From positions 191,388 through 255,387 of the forward strand of contig JADMKE010000029.1 in the NCBI GenBank assembly GCA_018780035.1: 64,000 nt of DNA, written 5' to 3'. The stretch is from Candidatus Sericytochromatia bacterium (lineage in GTDB: Bacteria; Cyanobacteriota; Sericytochromatia; UBA7694). Shown here one piece after another: positions 36,603-46,122 of the stretch. Position numbers and translations under genes: made by a program. The notes beneath the pieces are model-generated. The model worked only from the letters and a program-made list of their open reading frames with translations, had not been told where the DNA came from and made no database searches. Each line of letters starts with the position of its first letter. The stretch's first letter is position 1.

Positions 36603-37091
36603 TTATTGTTTGTCCAAGACCAAACTGATAAAAAAGAGCCCTTTATCGGTGTCAATGGGCACCAGGATATACTCTTTATTTTTACCATGATAGACCTGTT
36701 TATCTTTGCCCGAAATCATGATCGGGATGCTCACGTCAAATATATCATGTTCATTGCTAGAGAGGCGATTTTTGAGACCTCCCGCAATCATATTGATGAT
36801 CTCACCCACAGCTTCGTAAACCTCTGAACTCAACTCGGCATAACTCGCTTCCATCAGCCAACCGGCCATATCCAAAGCCAGTGGCAAGGGCAAATACAGA
36901 GAAATGGTCCCATTGTATTCACCCGTCAAACCGATGGAGGCAATCATATCGTCCTGAATATCTTTGAGCTTGTAATCAAAGGGCAAAGGCCGTTGACTCA
37001 TCTTGTTGCTCATCGTCATTGGCAACATCATTTCAAAAATTTCCGCGCAGGTGGCCACAATCGTATCAATAAATTGCTCATGTGTAATCAT
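36603..37091 (-). CDS. cheX: CheX-type chemotaxis phosphatase
   Basis: A 162-residue CheC/CheX-family protein expected to dephosphorylate CheY. The single ExxN active motif lies in YEAVGEIINMIAGGLK (about residue 95), preceded by the typical TISLYLPLPLALDMAGWLM strand-helix. One motif and a short length favour CheX over CheC. GGAGGG lies six bases before the ATG, and the gene is two bases from the upstream cheY stop. Confidence 0.88.
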   Translation of the reverse strand: MITHEQFIDTIVATCAEIFEMMLPMTMSNKMSQRPLPFDYKLKDIQDDMIASIGLTGEYNGTISLYLPLPLALDMAGWLMEASYAELSSEVYEAVGEIINMIAGGLKNRLSSNEHDIFDVSIPIMISGKDKQVYHGKNKEYILVPIDTDKGLFFISLVLDKQ

Positions 37092-37093
37092 GA

Positions 37094-37486
37094 TCAGCCC
37101 TCCAAGACGTTATTGAGAGCATCTACCAATTGAGCTGCAGAAAAAGGTTTGACAATGTATTCATTGACCCCAGCATCTTTGGCCAAATTGACCTTTTGGG
37201 CCGTGCCTTCAGTGGTAATCATGATAACCGGAATCAATTCGCTTTCAGAACGTCCCCAGGTCCTTTCACGGTTGCGAATTTCACGTGCAAAATCCAATCC
37301 ATTGAGACCGGGCATATTCCAATCACTCATGACGACATTGATACTCTCATCAAATAACTCGAGTCCATTTTCAGCACTGATGGCTTCAATCAGAATTGCA
37401 TCTTCATAGGTGCTGCCTGTCAGGTGTCTTTTGATCATTTTTCTGGCAACAATGGCGTCATCTACCACAAGTATTTTGATTGGCAT
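37094..37486 (-). CDS. cheY: CheY-type response regulator (copy 1)
   Basis: A 130-residue stand-alone receiver. It has acidic residues D9/D10 (VVDDA), phosphoacceptor D55 (VMSDWNMPG), Thr in MITTEG and Lys in VKPFSA, all consistent with an active CheY. It lies between cheR and cheX. A second, different CheY lies on the other side of cheR. Confidence 0.9.
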   Translation of the reverse strand: MPIKILVVDDAIVARKMIKRHLTGSTYEDAILIEAISAENGLELFDESINVVMSDWNMPGLNGLDFAREIRNRERTWGRSESELIPVIMITTEGTAQKVNLAKDAGVNEYIVKPFSAAQLVDALNNVLEG

Positions 37487-37503
37487 TGGCTTCTTTATCC
37501 TTT

Positions 37504-38346
37504 TTATTGATTATTTCGTGAGTTCACTTGATAACAATTGACATTATAGAGTGAGTCAATTCGTGAAAAGGCATCATCGATCATTAAGGTGGTCTCTGCA
37601 TTGCCTAAAAAGAGATACCCATCTGGCTTGAGTTGCTGACGCACTTTTTGTAGAATTTTTTTCTTTGTGGCAAAATCAAAATAGATCAAGACGTTTCTCA
37701 AGAAAATAATGTCCATTTTGGGCATATAGCTGGGCCAGGGTTCAATCAGGTTGAGTTCTTGAAATTGAACCTGCTCTTTGATGACAGGTTTGAGTTTCCA
37801 GCGATCGTTTTCCTGTTCAAAATAACGAACCAAAAGTGAAATAGGAAGCCCTCTATTGACCTCAAACTGATTATAAACGGCATCTTTGGCATAATTCAGG
37901 CAGGTAAACGAAATGTCTGTGGCTTGGAGATGAATTTTCCAGTCGCTTCTTTGCTGAGCAAAGTACTGATCTAAAACCATGGCAATACTGTAAGGTTCTT
38001 GCCCCATTGAGCAGGCTGCAGACCAAATATTGAGTTCTTTTGCACCCGATTGACGTTGAAAAAGGTGAGGCAGAATTTCCTTATGTAAAAGTTCAAACGG
38101 TTTAAAATCGCGAAAAAACAAAGTCTCATTGGTTGTCATGGCATCGACGACCTTTTTGACCAATTGAGGTTCTTTTTTTTGCGTAAGTTGTTGAATCAGA
38201 TTTTGGGCAGAAGAGAACCCTTCATTTTCAGCCAAAATGCCAATTCGAAGTTCGACCAAATACTCTTTGCCGACATCCAAAGCGATAGCACACTCACTTT
38301 TGAGCAATTGGCAGATATAATCATACTCAACTGGGCTTATGGGCAT
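37504..38346 (-). CDS. cheR: Chemotaxis methyltransferase CheR
   Basis: A 280-residue SAM-dependent glutamate methyltransferase for MCPs. It has the N-terminal helical domain, the TTNETLFFRD signature, the SAM loop WSAACSMGQEPYSIAM and the FLRNVLIYF strand. There is no extra pentapeptide-binding or TPR domain. Its start overlaps the upstream cheY by ten bases. Confidence 0.94.
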   Translation of the reverse strand: MPISPVEYDYICQLLKSECAIALDVGKEYLVELRIGILAENEGFSSAQNLIQQLTQKKEPQLVKKVVDAMTTNETLFFRDFKPFELLHKEILPHLFQRQSGAKELNIWSAACSMGQEPYSIAMVLDQYFAQQRSDWKIHLQATDISFTCLNYAKDAVYNQFEVNRGLPISLLVRYFEQENDRWKLKPVIKEQVQFQELNLIEPWPSYMPKMDIIFLRNVLIYFDFATKKKILQKVRQQLKPDGYLFLGNAETTLMIDDAFSRIDSLYNVNCYQVNSRNNQ

Positions 38347-38720
38347 AAAGGCACATCTAACCCTAAAATTTGCAATTTATTTGTCAGCATCTCTTTGTTA
38401 AACGGCTTCATCATGTATTCATTTGCGCCAACTTCCAAGGCCTGAACCACTTTTTCCATGGCAGTTTCGGTGGTGATCATCAGGATTTTGGTATCTCTAA
38501 AACCCGGTTTTGCGCGCAGATTCTGTATAAAATCAACCCCGTTCATATAAGGCATATTCCAATCCACCAAAACCAAATCCAGAGATTCTACATCCTCCAG
38601 CAATTCCAGCGCTTCGATCCCGTTTTCTGCCAAATGGATGTGGGTAAACCCCAACTCCTGTAAAAAAGTTTTGGTCATCATCCGCACGGTAACGGCATCA
38701 TCAATAATCATGACTGTCAT
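38337..38720 (-). CDS. CheY-type response regulator (copy 2)
   Basis: A 127-residue stand-alone receiver with IIDDA, phosphoacceptor D53 (VLVDWNMP), the ITTET switch and KPFNKE. It is clearly distinct from the other CheY at 37094. Two receivers in one operon suggest that one acts on motility and the other as a phosphate sink, but the sequence does not say which. Confidence 0.9.
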   Translation of the reverse strand: MTVMIIDDAVTVRMMTKTFLQELGFTHIHLAENGIEALELLEDVESLDLVLVDWNMPYMNGVDFIQNLRAKPGFRDTKILMITTETAMEKVVQALEVGANEYMMKPFNKEMLTNKLQILGLDVPLCP

Positions 38721-38741
38721 GGCTGTGTTTCCTTGCCTAAA

Positions 38742-39959
38742 TCAAAACTTAAATTCACTGACCAGCTCTTTCAGGGTCTTTGCCATTTTTTGTAAGGCCT
38801 GGGCTGCAATTTGAGATTCTCCAGCACCTGCTGAGGTGCTCCGGGCGGCTTCGGCAACCCCCGCAATATTGCGGGCGATTTCATGGCTGCCTTTGCCTGC
38901 TTCTGAGACATTGCGGCTGATTTCACTGGTTGTGGCTGCTTGCTCTTCTACAGCGCTGGCAATGGTATTCTGTATATCATTGATCAGAGTGATAATGCCC
39001 TGTATTTCAGTAATGGCCTTGACTGCAGAGGAGGTATCTTTTTGAATTGTTTCAATCTTTTGGCCGATATCCTCGGTTGCGGCGGCTGTCTCTTTGGCGA
39101 GTTCTTTGACTTCATTGGCCACCACGGCAAAGCCTTTGCCAGCCTCACCGGCTCGGGCGGCTTCAATCGTGGCGTTGAGGGCCAGCAATTTGGTCTGTTG
39201 GGCAATGGAGGTAATCGCTCTTAATACCTTGCCAATTTCAGCACTGCTCTCCCCCAATTTGCTTACAATCTGATTTGTTTCTGATGCCACCTTAACAGCA
39301 TTTGCCGCCACTTTGGCTGCCTCATGGGCATTCAGGGCAATTTCTTTGATGCTAAAAGTCATCTCTTCGGTACCAGTGGTGACCACCTCAATATTGCGAT
39401 TGACCTGTTCAGCCGCTGCCGAGACCAGATTGGATTGGCTGGAGGTTTCTTCTGCATTGCTGCTCATATGTTGGCTGATGGCTGAGAGCTCTTCGGCGGC
39501 TCCTGTTAATTGCTGAGCATTATGTGCCACGGTTCGCAATACACGTTTTTGGACAGAGTTATCCAGGGCAAAAAACATAATTTGGAAAGGAGAACCTTCA
39601 GCGTTCAGCATAGGAGAATAGGTAGCCTGAAACCAAACTTCTTCACCCGATTTGCTCTTTTGCAAAAACTCACCGCTGTGGGTTTGGCCCTTTTTTAAAT
39701 TTTCCCAAATTTCGGTCAATTCAGAGTTGTCTTTGGTTCCCGAAAGGAAAAAACTGTAATGCTGTCCTTCAATTTCATCCTGGGCATAACCCAACTTATT
39801 CAGATAGTTTTCATTGGCTCGGCTGACTTTTCCATCCAGATGAAATTCCACAATTGCTTGAGTGGCATTAATGGCACTGGCAAAAGACTGTAAATAGGCG
39901 TACTGTGCTTGTTTGTTTTCCTGGTTTTTGGGGGGGGTGAATTTGGCTTTTTCAGTCAT
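38742..39959 (-). CDS. Soluble PAS-domain chemoreceptor
   Basis: A 405-residue methyl-accepting protein without membrane segments. A PAS domain at about 28-145 ([20 protein letters not shown], then [13 protein letters not shown]) is followed by the MCP signalling domain with the hairpin tip [20 protein letters not shown]. It resembles cytoplasmic Aer-like energy or redox sensors. It sits inside the che operon between cheW and cheY and is the receptor most directly tied to this CheA. Confidence 0.9.
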   Translation of the reverse strand: MTEKAKFTPPKNQENKQAQYAYLQSFASAINATQAIVEFHLDGKVSRANENYLNKLGYAQDEIEGQHYSFFLSGTKDNSELTEIWENLKKGQTHSGEFLQKSKSGEEVWFQATYSPMLNAEGSPFQIMFFALDNSVQKRVLRTVAHNAQQLTGAAEELSAISQHMSSNAEETSSQSNLVSAAAEQVNRNIEVVTTGTEEMTFSIKEIALNAHEAAKVAANAVKVASETNQIVSKLGESSAEIGKVLRAITSIAQQTKLLALNATIEAARAGEAGKGFAVVANEVKELAKETAAATEDIGQKIETIQKDTSSAVKAITEIQGIITLINDIQNTIASAVEEQAATTSEISRNVSEAGKGSHEIARNIAGVAEAARSTSAGAGESQIAAQALQKMAKTLKELVSEFKF

Positions 39960-39981
39960 AGGTTAAATTTCCATTTGGCTT

Positions 39982-40413
39982 TCATTTGTTTTCTAAATCT
40001 GTGGCTTTTTCAGTGTTCAAAATTAATAAAAAATCATCATCGAGCTTATAAACACCCTTGATCATTTTTTTGAGTCCGACATTTAAATGTTGTGGAGGTG
40101 GCTCAAATTGCTCGTCACCCAATTCCAAAACATCCCCAATTTCATCCACCATTAAACTGACCGGTGCGTCATGGGTATTGATTATTACGTTCATAAAACT
40201 GGATTCAGATGTTTCTCCGGGGAGCTCCAGTCGCAGCCGAAGATCCAGGGCGGTCACAATTTGTCCGCGCAAATTAATCAATCCCCGAATCATGCGGTGG
40301 GCCAAGGGAATGCGGGTCATCTCTTGAAAGCGAATCACTTCCTGAACTTGTAAGACGTCAACTCCCAAATACAATTGATCCAGATAAAAAGTGCAAAATT
40401 GCCGTGTTGACAC
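39982..40413 (-). CDS. cheW: Chemotaxis adaptor CheW
   Basis: A 143-residue CheW-domain scaffold linking receptors to CheA. It has the family landmark RGLINLRGQIVTALDL and a second subdomain with VDEIGDVLEL. It is separated from cheA by only five bases, with no other domain fused. Confidence 0.93.
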   Translation of the reverse strand: MSTRQFCTFYLDQLYLGVDVLQVQEVIRFQEMTRIPLAHRMIRGLINLRGQIVTALDLRLRLELPGETSESSFMNVIINTHDAPVSLMVDEIGDVLELGDEQFEPPPQHLNVGLKKMIKGVYKLDDDFLLILNTEKATDLENK

Positions 40414-40418
40414 GTCTC

Positions 40419-42635
40419 TTACCTCACAGCTATTAAATCTTGAGATGCTGGCAGATCTTCAAAAAATGAGGGAATGTGTCTGCCGATTATGCCGCGAAAA
40501 TCCAAAACATCAATCACTGAACCCTGTAAAATAACAGAGCCAATGACACCTTCACGTTTTAAACTGTGTTGGATTTCTGTCTCATCATCACTATCTACGA
40601 TATCCAGAATTTTTTCCACGACAATGCCTGCCATTCGGCCTTGGTCAACACAGACGATCACCTGTAAAAGTTCCTCTAGATCAGGCTCGGTCTGAGCCGA
40701 GAACCTGTTAGAATCGGGCAAAACCTCAGCCAAATGAATCAATGGCAGGATTTGTTTGCGGTACTGAACGACGCTCAAATCCCCTGCATACTCAATTTTG
40801 TTACTGTTAAATTCTTCCAAACGGGCAACATAGGCCAAGGGTATCACCATTTTTCGCTGACCGATGGCCTGAAAGAGCAACAGATTATGCAATTCATTGT
40901 CCTGGTCCTGCCGGTTTTCCAATTCAGCTTGCAGGTTGTTGCGCTGGGCTTCTGAAATGACGTTAACCCTTTGCGCCAGTCCCATGACATCAATAATCAG
41001 GGCCACTTTGCCATCACCTAAAATGGTGGCGCCCGCGTAGACTGAAAGATTTTTTAATTGCTTGCTCAATGGCTTTACCACGATTTCTGCTGTGTCATGG
41101 ATTTGATCGACAATTAAGCCGAAATTTTGATCATCCGCCTGAAGCACTACGATATTTAACCGGGCATCTTCGCCTTGCTGTTTTAAATGGGTCAAGAGAT
41201 CAGCAAATGACAAACCTTGTTCGAAGACCTGATTGAGATAGACCAGTGGTAATAGTTTTTCCCGTAATCGGTAAACCGGAGAATTATAAATCATTTCGAT
41301 ACTTCTGACGGCATCATCTCCTTCTAAGCAGACCAATTCGAGTAGGTTCATTTGTGGAATTGCGAAGCGTTCATTTTGGCTTATAACCATCAAAGCGGGA
41401 ATAATAGCCAGGGTCAACGGAATTTTGATCTTGAAGGTGCTCCCTTTGCCCTTTTCGCTGATCAGTTCAACCATTCCTCCCACAGCTTCAATATTGTTCT
41501 TGACAACATCCATACCCACGCCTCTGCCCGAAATATTGGTGACTTTTTCGGCTGTAGAAAATCCGGGGAGAAAGATCAGATTCAACAGGGCTCGGTCACT
41601 CATCTGAGCGGCGTCGGAGGCCTGAATCAGGCCCTTTTGCAGGGCCCGTTCACGCAGTTTTTCAGGATCAATCCCTGCCCCATCATCTTGAATGCTGATA
41701 TTCACGTGACCCCCTTCGTGGTAGGCCCGCAATGTCAGTCTTCCCATGGGGGGTTTGCCTTTGGCGATGCGTTCTTCTGGGCGTTCAAGACCATGATCGA
41801 TGGCATTTCTGACAATATGGGTCAAAGGGTCTTTGATTGCATCGATCATGGTGCGGTCCAACTCGGTTTCTTTGCCATCCATTTCCAGGGACACCTGTTT
41901 TCCGCATTCCAAGGCCAAATCTCTGACCAATCGGGGATAGGCATTCCAAATCAAGCCAATCATCTGCATCCGGGTTTTCATGACCCCTTCTTGTAATTCC
42001 GAGGTGATCAAATTAAGGCGTTGGGTGGTGATGGTAAACGCGGCGTCTTCTTGTGTATTTGTAAATTGCAGCATTTGATTGCGGGTTAAAACCAGTTCAC
42101 CAACCAGATTCATGAGTTTATCCAATAATTTGACATCGATACGAATACTTTCAGCCGCTGTTTGTTGTCTCTGAACGGTGGGTGCTGCAGAGATAGGCTC
42201 AGCAGAGATGGTTTTGGGTTCCGCTGGCTGGTGAGCGGCAAGTGAGACAGGACTTTGCAGGGCTTTTAACGCTTGAACCAGTGAGGAGTAGTCTTTGCTG
42301 CTTTCATCGCTTCCCGTTGTGGAAATATGTGCCAAAATTTCGCGGATTGCGTCAAACATTTCTAGCAATGTGGTCACAATGGCCGTGGTGATTGCCACCT
42401 TTTCTTCGCGCAGGCACACCAAAAGATCTTCACCATCATGGACCACTGATTCCAGACGGTTCAATCCCAACCAGCCACAACTGCCTTTGATGGTATGCAC
42501 GGTACGAAATATCTTTCCCAAAGCCTCCGCGATATGTGGACCCTGGGGATCTCGCTCCAATAAGACCAATTCATTGTCTAATTTTTCGAGATTTTCACGG
42601 CACTCGGCCAAAAACGCCGCTAAGACTTCATCCAT
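40419..42635 (-). CDS. cheA: Chemotaxis histidine kinase CheA with two CheW domains
   Basis: A 738-residue kinase from the ATG at 42635 (a GTG at 42668 is the longer alternative). It has HPt with H47 in RTVHTIKGSCGWLG, a short linker with no recognisable P2 domain, a P3 dimerisation domain (LDKLMNLVGELVLTRN), a HATPase with N-box (HIVRNAIDHGLE), DDGAGID and GRGVGMDVV, and then two CheW-like domains (about 430-565 and 590-725) instead of the usual one. The second carries its own VVEKILDIVD-like pattern. It is first gene of the main che operon, divergent from the FIST locus. Confidence 0.94.
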   Translation of the reverse strand: MDEVLAAFLAECRENLEKLDNELVLLERDPQGPHIAEALGKIFRTVHTIKGSCGWLGLNRLESVVHDGEDLLVCLREEKVAITTAIVTTLLEMFDAIREILAHISTTGSDESSKDYSSLVQALKALQSPVSLAAHQPAEPKTISAEPISAAPTVQRQQTAAESIRIDVKLLDKLMNLVGELVLTRNQMLQFTNTQEDAAFTITTQRLNLITSELQEGVMKTRMQMIGLIWNAYPRLVRDLALECGKQVSLEMDGKETELDRTMIDAIKDPLTHIVRNAIDHGLERPEERIAKGKPPMGRLTLRAYHEGGHVNISIQDDGAGIDPEKLRERALQKGLIQASDAAQMSDRALLNLIFLPGFSTAEKVTNISGRGVGMDVVKNNIEAVGGMVELISEKGKGSTFKIKIPLTLAIIPALMVISQNERFAIPQMNLLELVCLEGDDAVRSIEMIYNSPVYRLREKLLPLVYLNQVFEQGLSFADLLTHLKQQGEDARLNIVVLQADDQNFGLIVDQIHDTAEIVVKPLSKQLKNLSVYAGATILGDGKVALIIDVMGLAQRVNVISEAQRNNLQAELENRQDQDNELHNLLLFQAIGQRKMVIPLAYVARLEEFNSNKIEYAGDLSVVQYRKQILPLIHLAEVLPDSNRFSAQTEPDLEELLQVIVCVDQGRMAGIVVEKILDIVDSDDETEIQHSLKREGVIGSVILQGSVIDVLDFRGIIGRHIPSFFEDLPASQDLIAVR

Positions 42636-42962
42636 AAACAACAATGACTCCCTACTTGTCCTTACCACACTTTATGGCAAAACTGAGATACATTCAGATC
42701 TCCGCTTTTTATCCTGGTATTTAAGCATTTAATGATGACTTTGGTATTTCTGCGGTGCGTCTAATTGCACAAGAAATATTATCAAAACTTGACTATCCTA
42801 GCATTATCACGGGTTGGCCTGTGTGAATTTAACATTTTTTAACATAAGTTAATCTTTTGTAGTGATTCACTTTGGCCTTTCCCGAATCCCTTCCACTTTG
42901 AGTTAAAATGCAAGCGGCACCAAAGATTACTCAACATATAACAAACCAACCAGGGCCATTTT

Positions 42963-42998
42963 TTGATCTAAGTCAATGTGGAAATTGATTTGGATCAG
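42963..42998. promoter_or_regulatory. Two FNR/Dnr-type boxes, 22 bases centre to centre
   Basis: TTGATCTAAGTCAA (42963-42976) and TTGATTTGGATCAG (42985-42998) match the FNR/Dnr pattern TTGATnnnnATCAA in 9 of 10 fixed positions each and are two helical turns apart. The first is centred 33 bases upstream of the centre of TAAAAT (43000-43005), almost the -41.5 geometry of an FNR-activated promoter reading towards the FIST operon. The second falls between -35 and -10 and could repress. Confidence 0.55.
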
Positions 42999-43104
42999 CT
43001 AAAATAGCCTGTTTAACCCCTGCTTTGGCAATAGCAGTGATATGATTATATGTATTTTTTTTGTTAAAAACAAGAGAGTATGAGATATTGAAATGTCATT
43101 TTTT

Positions 43105-43113
43105 TGATATAAT
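43105..43113 (+). promoter_or_regulatory. Extended -10 promoter element
   Basis: TTGATATAAT contains a perfect TATAAT (43108-43113) with an upstream TG one base away. The -35 is poor, as expected for extended -10 promoters. It would give a 5' leader of about 300 bases before the GTG at 43425. Confidence 0.5.
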
Positions 43114-43424
43114 CTATTTCGGGTCAGAGATGTGTTTTGTCGGTAAGGCAAATTAAATGTTAAGTTTCTTTAATTTTTCAAAATTCAGAGATGGTCAATC
43201 AAACCCTATTTTTGAGCTTTGTTTTGCCTGATACGTCCCAAGTATCAAGCTTTATGCCGAAAATTAATCAATCAAACTGTATATATTTCAGATCTCATTA
43301 TCTAGTCAAGAATGATTCACAATTAGAGAGCAGTAGGAGTAGACTTTGATGTTGATCCTGTGTCATGTGATTCGGGGCTTTGTTGTGTGTTGAACCTATT
43401 TAGATTTCAGGAGGATTTTGAATT

Positions 43425-43631
43425 GTGGCGGGAAAAATTAAAACGCTATTGGATCAGATTATTTTAGAAAAGGCCAAAGGAGATCCCATTATGGAAAAAT
43501 TGACCAAAACGAAGCTTTTGGTCAAAGGTATCCGGGTGGAAAATTTTACCCCAATTTCTGAAGACGATCCTGTCGTGCTTCAAAAAGTACAGCAGGTAGC
43601 TCGAGATTTTGGGGTCACCTTGGCTGTCTAA
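43425..43631 (+). CDS. Small protein preceding the FIST gene
   Basis: A 68-residue soluble protein with no recognised family. It is lysine-rich at the start (AGKIKTLLDQIILEKAKGD) and ends in a short alpha/beta pattern (VQQVARDFGVTLAV). The GTG start has AGGAGG ten bases upstream. The FIST gene follows 60 bases downstream on the same strand. It has no cysteines and no histidine, so it is not itself a haem protein. A role as partner or regulator of the FIST protein is only suggested by position. Confidence 0.62.
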   Translation: MAGKIKTLLDQIILEKAKGDPIMEKLTKTKLLVKGIRVENFTPISEDDPVVLQKVQQVARDFGVTLAV

Positions 43632-43691
43632 AATTGTCTATCTGTGTTTTTTTCTGAGTACATTTTTTAAAACGGAGAGTAGAGCGAATTT

Positions 43692-44801
43692 ATGAATATA
43701 AAAAGTATATACAGTCAGGCGCAGGATCTCAAGCAGGCTGTAGCTGAGTTAAAGCAGCAATTGGATCCCGCTTTTGAAGCCAAATTACTTTTGGTCTTTG
43801 CCTCGTCAGCTTATGACCAACAGATTTTAAACCAACAATTACATGAGAGTTTTGCAGGAACCGCCGTGGTGGGTTGCAGCACGGCGGGTGAGATTGTTAG
43901 TGGGCATATGTTACAAAATGCGATTGTGGCCATGGCCTTTAACAATCAGGCCATTGACGATTTTGAGATTCAGATCTTGGAAAATATCAAGACAGAAGAT
44001 CATGTTGCAGAGGCCTTTGCTGCTTTTGAGCAACATTTTGGCTCCTCTATGGCTGAAATGGACTACAACAAATTCGTTGGCTTGGTGTTGATCGATGGTC
44101 TGACTATGGCCGAAGAACGTCTGATGGAAAGCATTGGGGATAAAACCAATATCACTTTTATTGGCGGCTCAGCGGGGGATGATCTGCAGTTTAAACAAAC
44201 CAATGTTTATGCAAATGGCCGGGCTTATTCAAACGCAGCCGTCCTGGTTCTCTTGAAGCCCACAGTTGGTTTTGACTTTATTAAAACCCAGAGTTTTTGT
44301 GAATCGGTCAAACGGCTAACACCCACCAAAGTGGATCCTGCTACTCGCACGGTGATAGAATTTAATGGTCAACCTGCCGCTCAGGCATATGCTGAGGCCG
44401 TGGGCACAGAGGTCGCAAACCTTTCGGACTATTTCATGAGCAATCCTGTGGGACTGATGGATGGCAATGAGCCCTTTGTGCGCAGTCCCATGCAAGTTAA
44501 CGACCAAGCATTGGCTTTCTACTGCAATATGGTAGAGGGCATGGAGTTGTCCCTTTTAGAACCGATGGACATAGTCAAAGATACAGAAGTTGCTGTGCAG
44601 GCAAAACTGGCTGAGTTGGGCCATATCAGCGGAATTATAGATTTCCACTGTATTTTGCGTACTTTACAATTGCGCAATGAAAAGCGAACTGAGGCCTATG
44701 GAAGAATTTTTGAAGCCATTCCCACCATTGGTTTTAGCACCTATGGAGAAGAGTTTATTACCCATGTAAACCAAACTTCTACCATGTTGGTCTTTAAATA
44801 G
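43692..44801 (+). CDS. FIST-domain sensor (NosP family)
   Basis: A 369-residue FIST_N plus FIST_C protein. FIST_N has VVGCSTAGEIVSGHMLQ and IGGSAGDDLQFKQTNVYANG; FIST_C covers about 220-360 with the ending FSTYGEEF. FIST proteins are ligand-sensing modules, and characterised bacterial members (NosP) bind haem and nitric oxide and are often encoded next to an MCP, histidine kinase or diguanylate cyclase. Here an MCP follows directly. Haem binding is not proved by sequence. GGAGAG precedes the ATG. Confidence 0.85.
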   Translation: MNIKSIYSQAQDLKQAVAELKQQLDPAFEAKLLLVFASSAYDQQILNQQLHESFAGTAVVGCSTAGEIVSGHMLQNAIVAMAFNNQAIDDFEIQILENIKTEDHVAEAFAAFEQHFGSSMAEMDYNKFVGLVLIDGLTMAEERLMESIGDKTNITFIGGSAGDDLQFKQTNVYANGRAYSNAAVLVLLKPTVGFDFIKTQSFCESVKRLTPTKVDPATRTVIEFNGQPAAQAYAEAVGTEVANLSDYFMSNPVGLMDGNEPFVRSPMQVNDQALAFYCNMVEGMELSLLEPMDIVKDTEVAVQAKLAELGHISGIIDFHCILRTLQLRNEKRTEAYGRIFEAIPTIGFSTYGEEFITHVNQTSTMLVFK

Positions 44802-44818
44802 TCCCCAATAACCCAGAG

Positions 44819-44842
44819 GCAGGCTGAAAAAGGCCTGCTTCT
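44819..44842 (+). terminator. Possible attenuating hairpin between FIST and MCP genes
   Basis: GCAGGC (44819-44824) pairs with GCCTGC (44833-44838) across an A-rich loop, followed by an imperfect T-run (TTCTTG). It is probably a weak terminator that lets part of the transcription continue into the MCP gene 30 bases downstream. Confidence 0.5.
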
Positions 44843-44873
44843 TGTAACATTTTTCTATGAGTGAGTCATCAAT

Positions 44874-45866
44874 ATGTCATCGTCTACCCGGTCCGATATC
44901 CATGCAGGCCTGTCTCAGTTGGAAGACTGTTTAAAATCTCTGATCAATGGAGCGGAAGTCAACGTTCCCGATTTTTCAGAAATTCCTGATTTAGCAGGTC
45001 TACAAACCACGCTCAGCCAGTTGGTGTTAACCCTGCGTGCCCGCGAAGAAAAACAAGCTTCCCGAGAAACTGCCTTTGTTGATCAGATAGGGAGTCTCAA
45101 TGATTTATTGCTCACGGCAAAAGAAGTCGGCTCTCAGCTTTTAAGTAGCACCCAGGACACAATCAACTTTGCCAGTTTTGCCTCTGCAAAAGGGCAAGAA
45201 ATCAACCGCAGAAACCAAAATTTGGCGATCAGCATTGAACAAATGGGCTTGGGTATTCAAGAAGTTTCGCAACAAACTGCAACTTCTGCAGGCATTGTTA
45301 AAAAAGCCAAAGGCCTTACCCGAGATGCCGTTGTGCATATTGAAATGCTCGGTAATAACAGCCATGAGATTGGGGCCATTACCAAGGTCATTGAAAGTGT
45401 GGCAGGTCAGACCAAATTGCTGGCTCTCAACGCCACAATTGAAGCCGCTCGGGCCGGTGAGGCTGGCAAAGGCTTTGCCGTGGTGGCCGCTGAGGTCAAA
45501 AATTTGGCCAAAGAGACGGCTGCTTCTGTTGATTCGATCCAAGCTAAAATCGAAGCAATTCAGAACAGCACTTTAACAGCTGTTGGATTTATTCAGCAAA
45601 TATCTTCAATTATTAATAATTTAGAGGGTATTTCAATGACAATAGCATCTTCTGTTGAAGAGCAGGCCAGTGTTTCTCAAGAGATCAGTTTACATGCACG
45701 TGATACGGCTTCAGATAGCGGTGAGATTACCCATAAAATGCAAGAAATTGAGCAATACAACCAAGTAGCCGCAGAAATTATTGAAGCTTTACAGATGAGC
45801 AATCAAGAAATGGTTCATGTTGTTGAGGAATTGCAGACTCAGTTGAATATTAATTATATAAAATAA
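44874..45866 (+). CDS. Soluble chemoreceptor paired with FIST
   Basis: A 330-residue methyl-accepting protein with no membrane segment and no sensory domain of its own. The first 120 residues are helical. The signalling hairpin has the tip [20 protein letters not shown] and flanking helices. A receptor lacking a sensor next to a stand-alone FIST protein suggests that the FIST protein supplies the input. No clear ribosome site precedes the ATG. Confidence 0.9.
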   Translation: MSSSTRSDIHAGLSQLEDCLKSLINGAEVNVPDFSEIPDLAGLQTTLSQLVLTLRAREEKQASRETAFVDQIGSLNDLLLTAKEVGSQLLSSTQDTINFASFASAKGQEINRRNQNLAISIEQMGLGIQEVSQQTATSAGIVKKAKGLTRDAVVHIEMLGNNSHEIGAITKVIESVAGQTKLLALNATIEAARAGEAGKGFAVVAAEVKNLAKETAASVDSIQAKIEAIQNSTLTAVGFIQQISSIINNLEGISMTIASSVEEQASVSQEISLHARDTASDSGEITHKMQEIEQYNQVAAEIIEALQMSNQEMVHVVEELQTQLNINYIK

Positions 45867-45924
45867 CTGAAATTGGTTTTTTCAGAGTTTTAAATAGAAT
45901 ATTCAGAATTTAGGGGTTAAATTT

Positions 45925-46106
45925 ATGAAAAATAACAGCCATTGAGTAGTAAACCTGCTGTAAAAGCGGCATTGCTTTTTAATATTATGAAATTTGTCAA
46001 ATGGCCTTCTGCAAATTCTATCAAAGTTTGTGCAGTCTCAAATGGTGCTATGGCAAGTGCCTTAGCGTTTTCCAGAAAAAGATTTTCATCGACTCAAATC
46101 GTTTAA
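45925..46106 (+). pseudogene. YfiR-like (DUF4154) remnant
   Basis: The frame read from 45936 encodes a segment like the start of YfiR-family periplasmic proteins: KAALLFNIMKFVKWPSANS, then IKVCAVSN, and stops at 46106 after about 56 codons, where the full family has about 170. An ATG at 45925 is in a different frame and stops at once. It is a decayed gene cut off just before the transposase remnant. YfiR proteins normally repress a c-di-GMP cyclase partner, which is absent here. Confidence 0.5.
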
Positions 46107-46122
46107 TAGCAATCCTTTTGGC

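Larger units (their letters stand above)
42636..43424. other. 789-base AT-rich divergent control region
   Basis: A long AT-rich gap between cheA (leftward) and the 68-residue gene (rightward). It holds two FNR/Dnr-type boxes (42963-42998), a TAAAAT -10 (43000-43005) and an extended -10 TGATATAAT (43105-43113). No open frame longer than a few dozen codons with a ribosome site is visible. Its length leaves room for a small RNA, which I cannot show. Confidence 0.7.
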
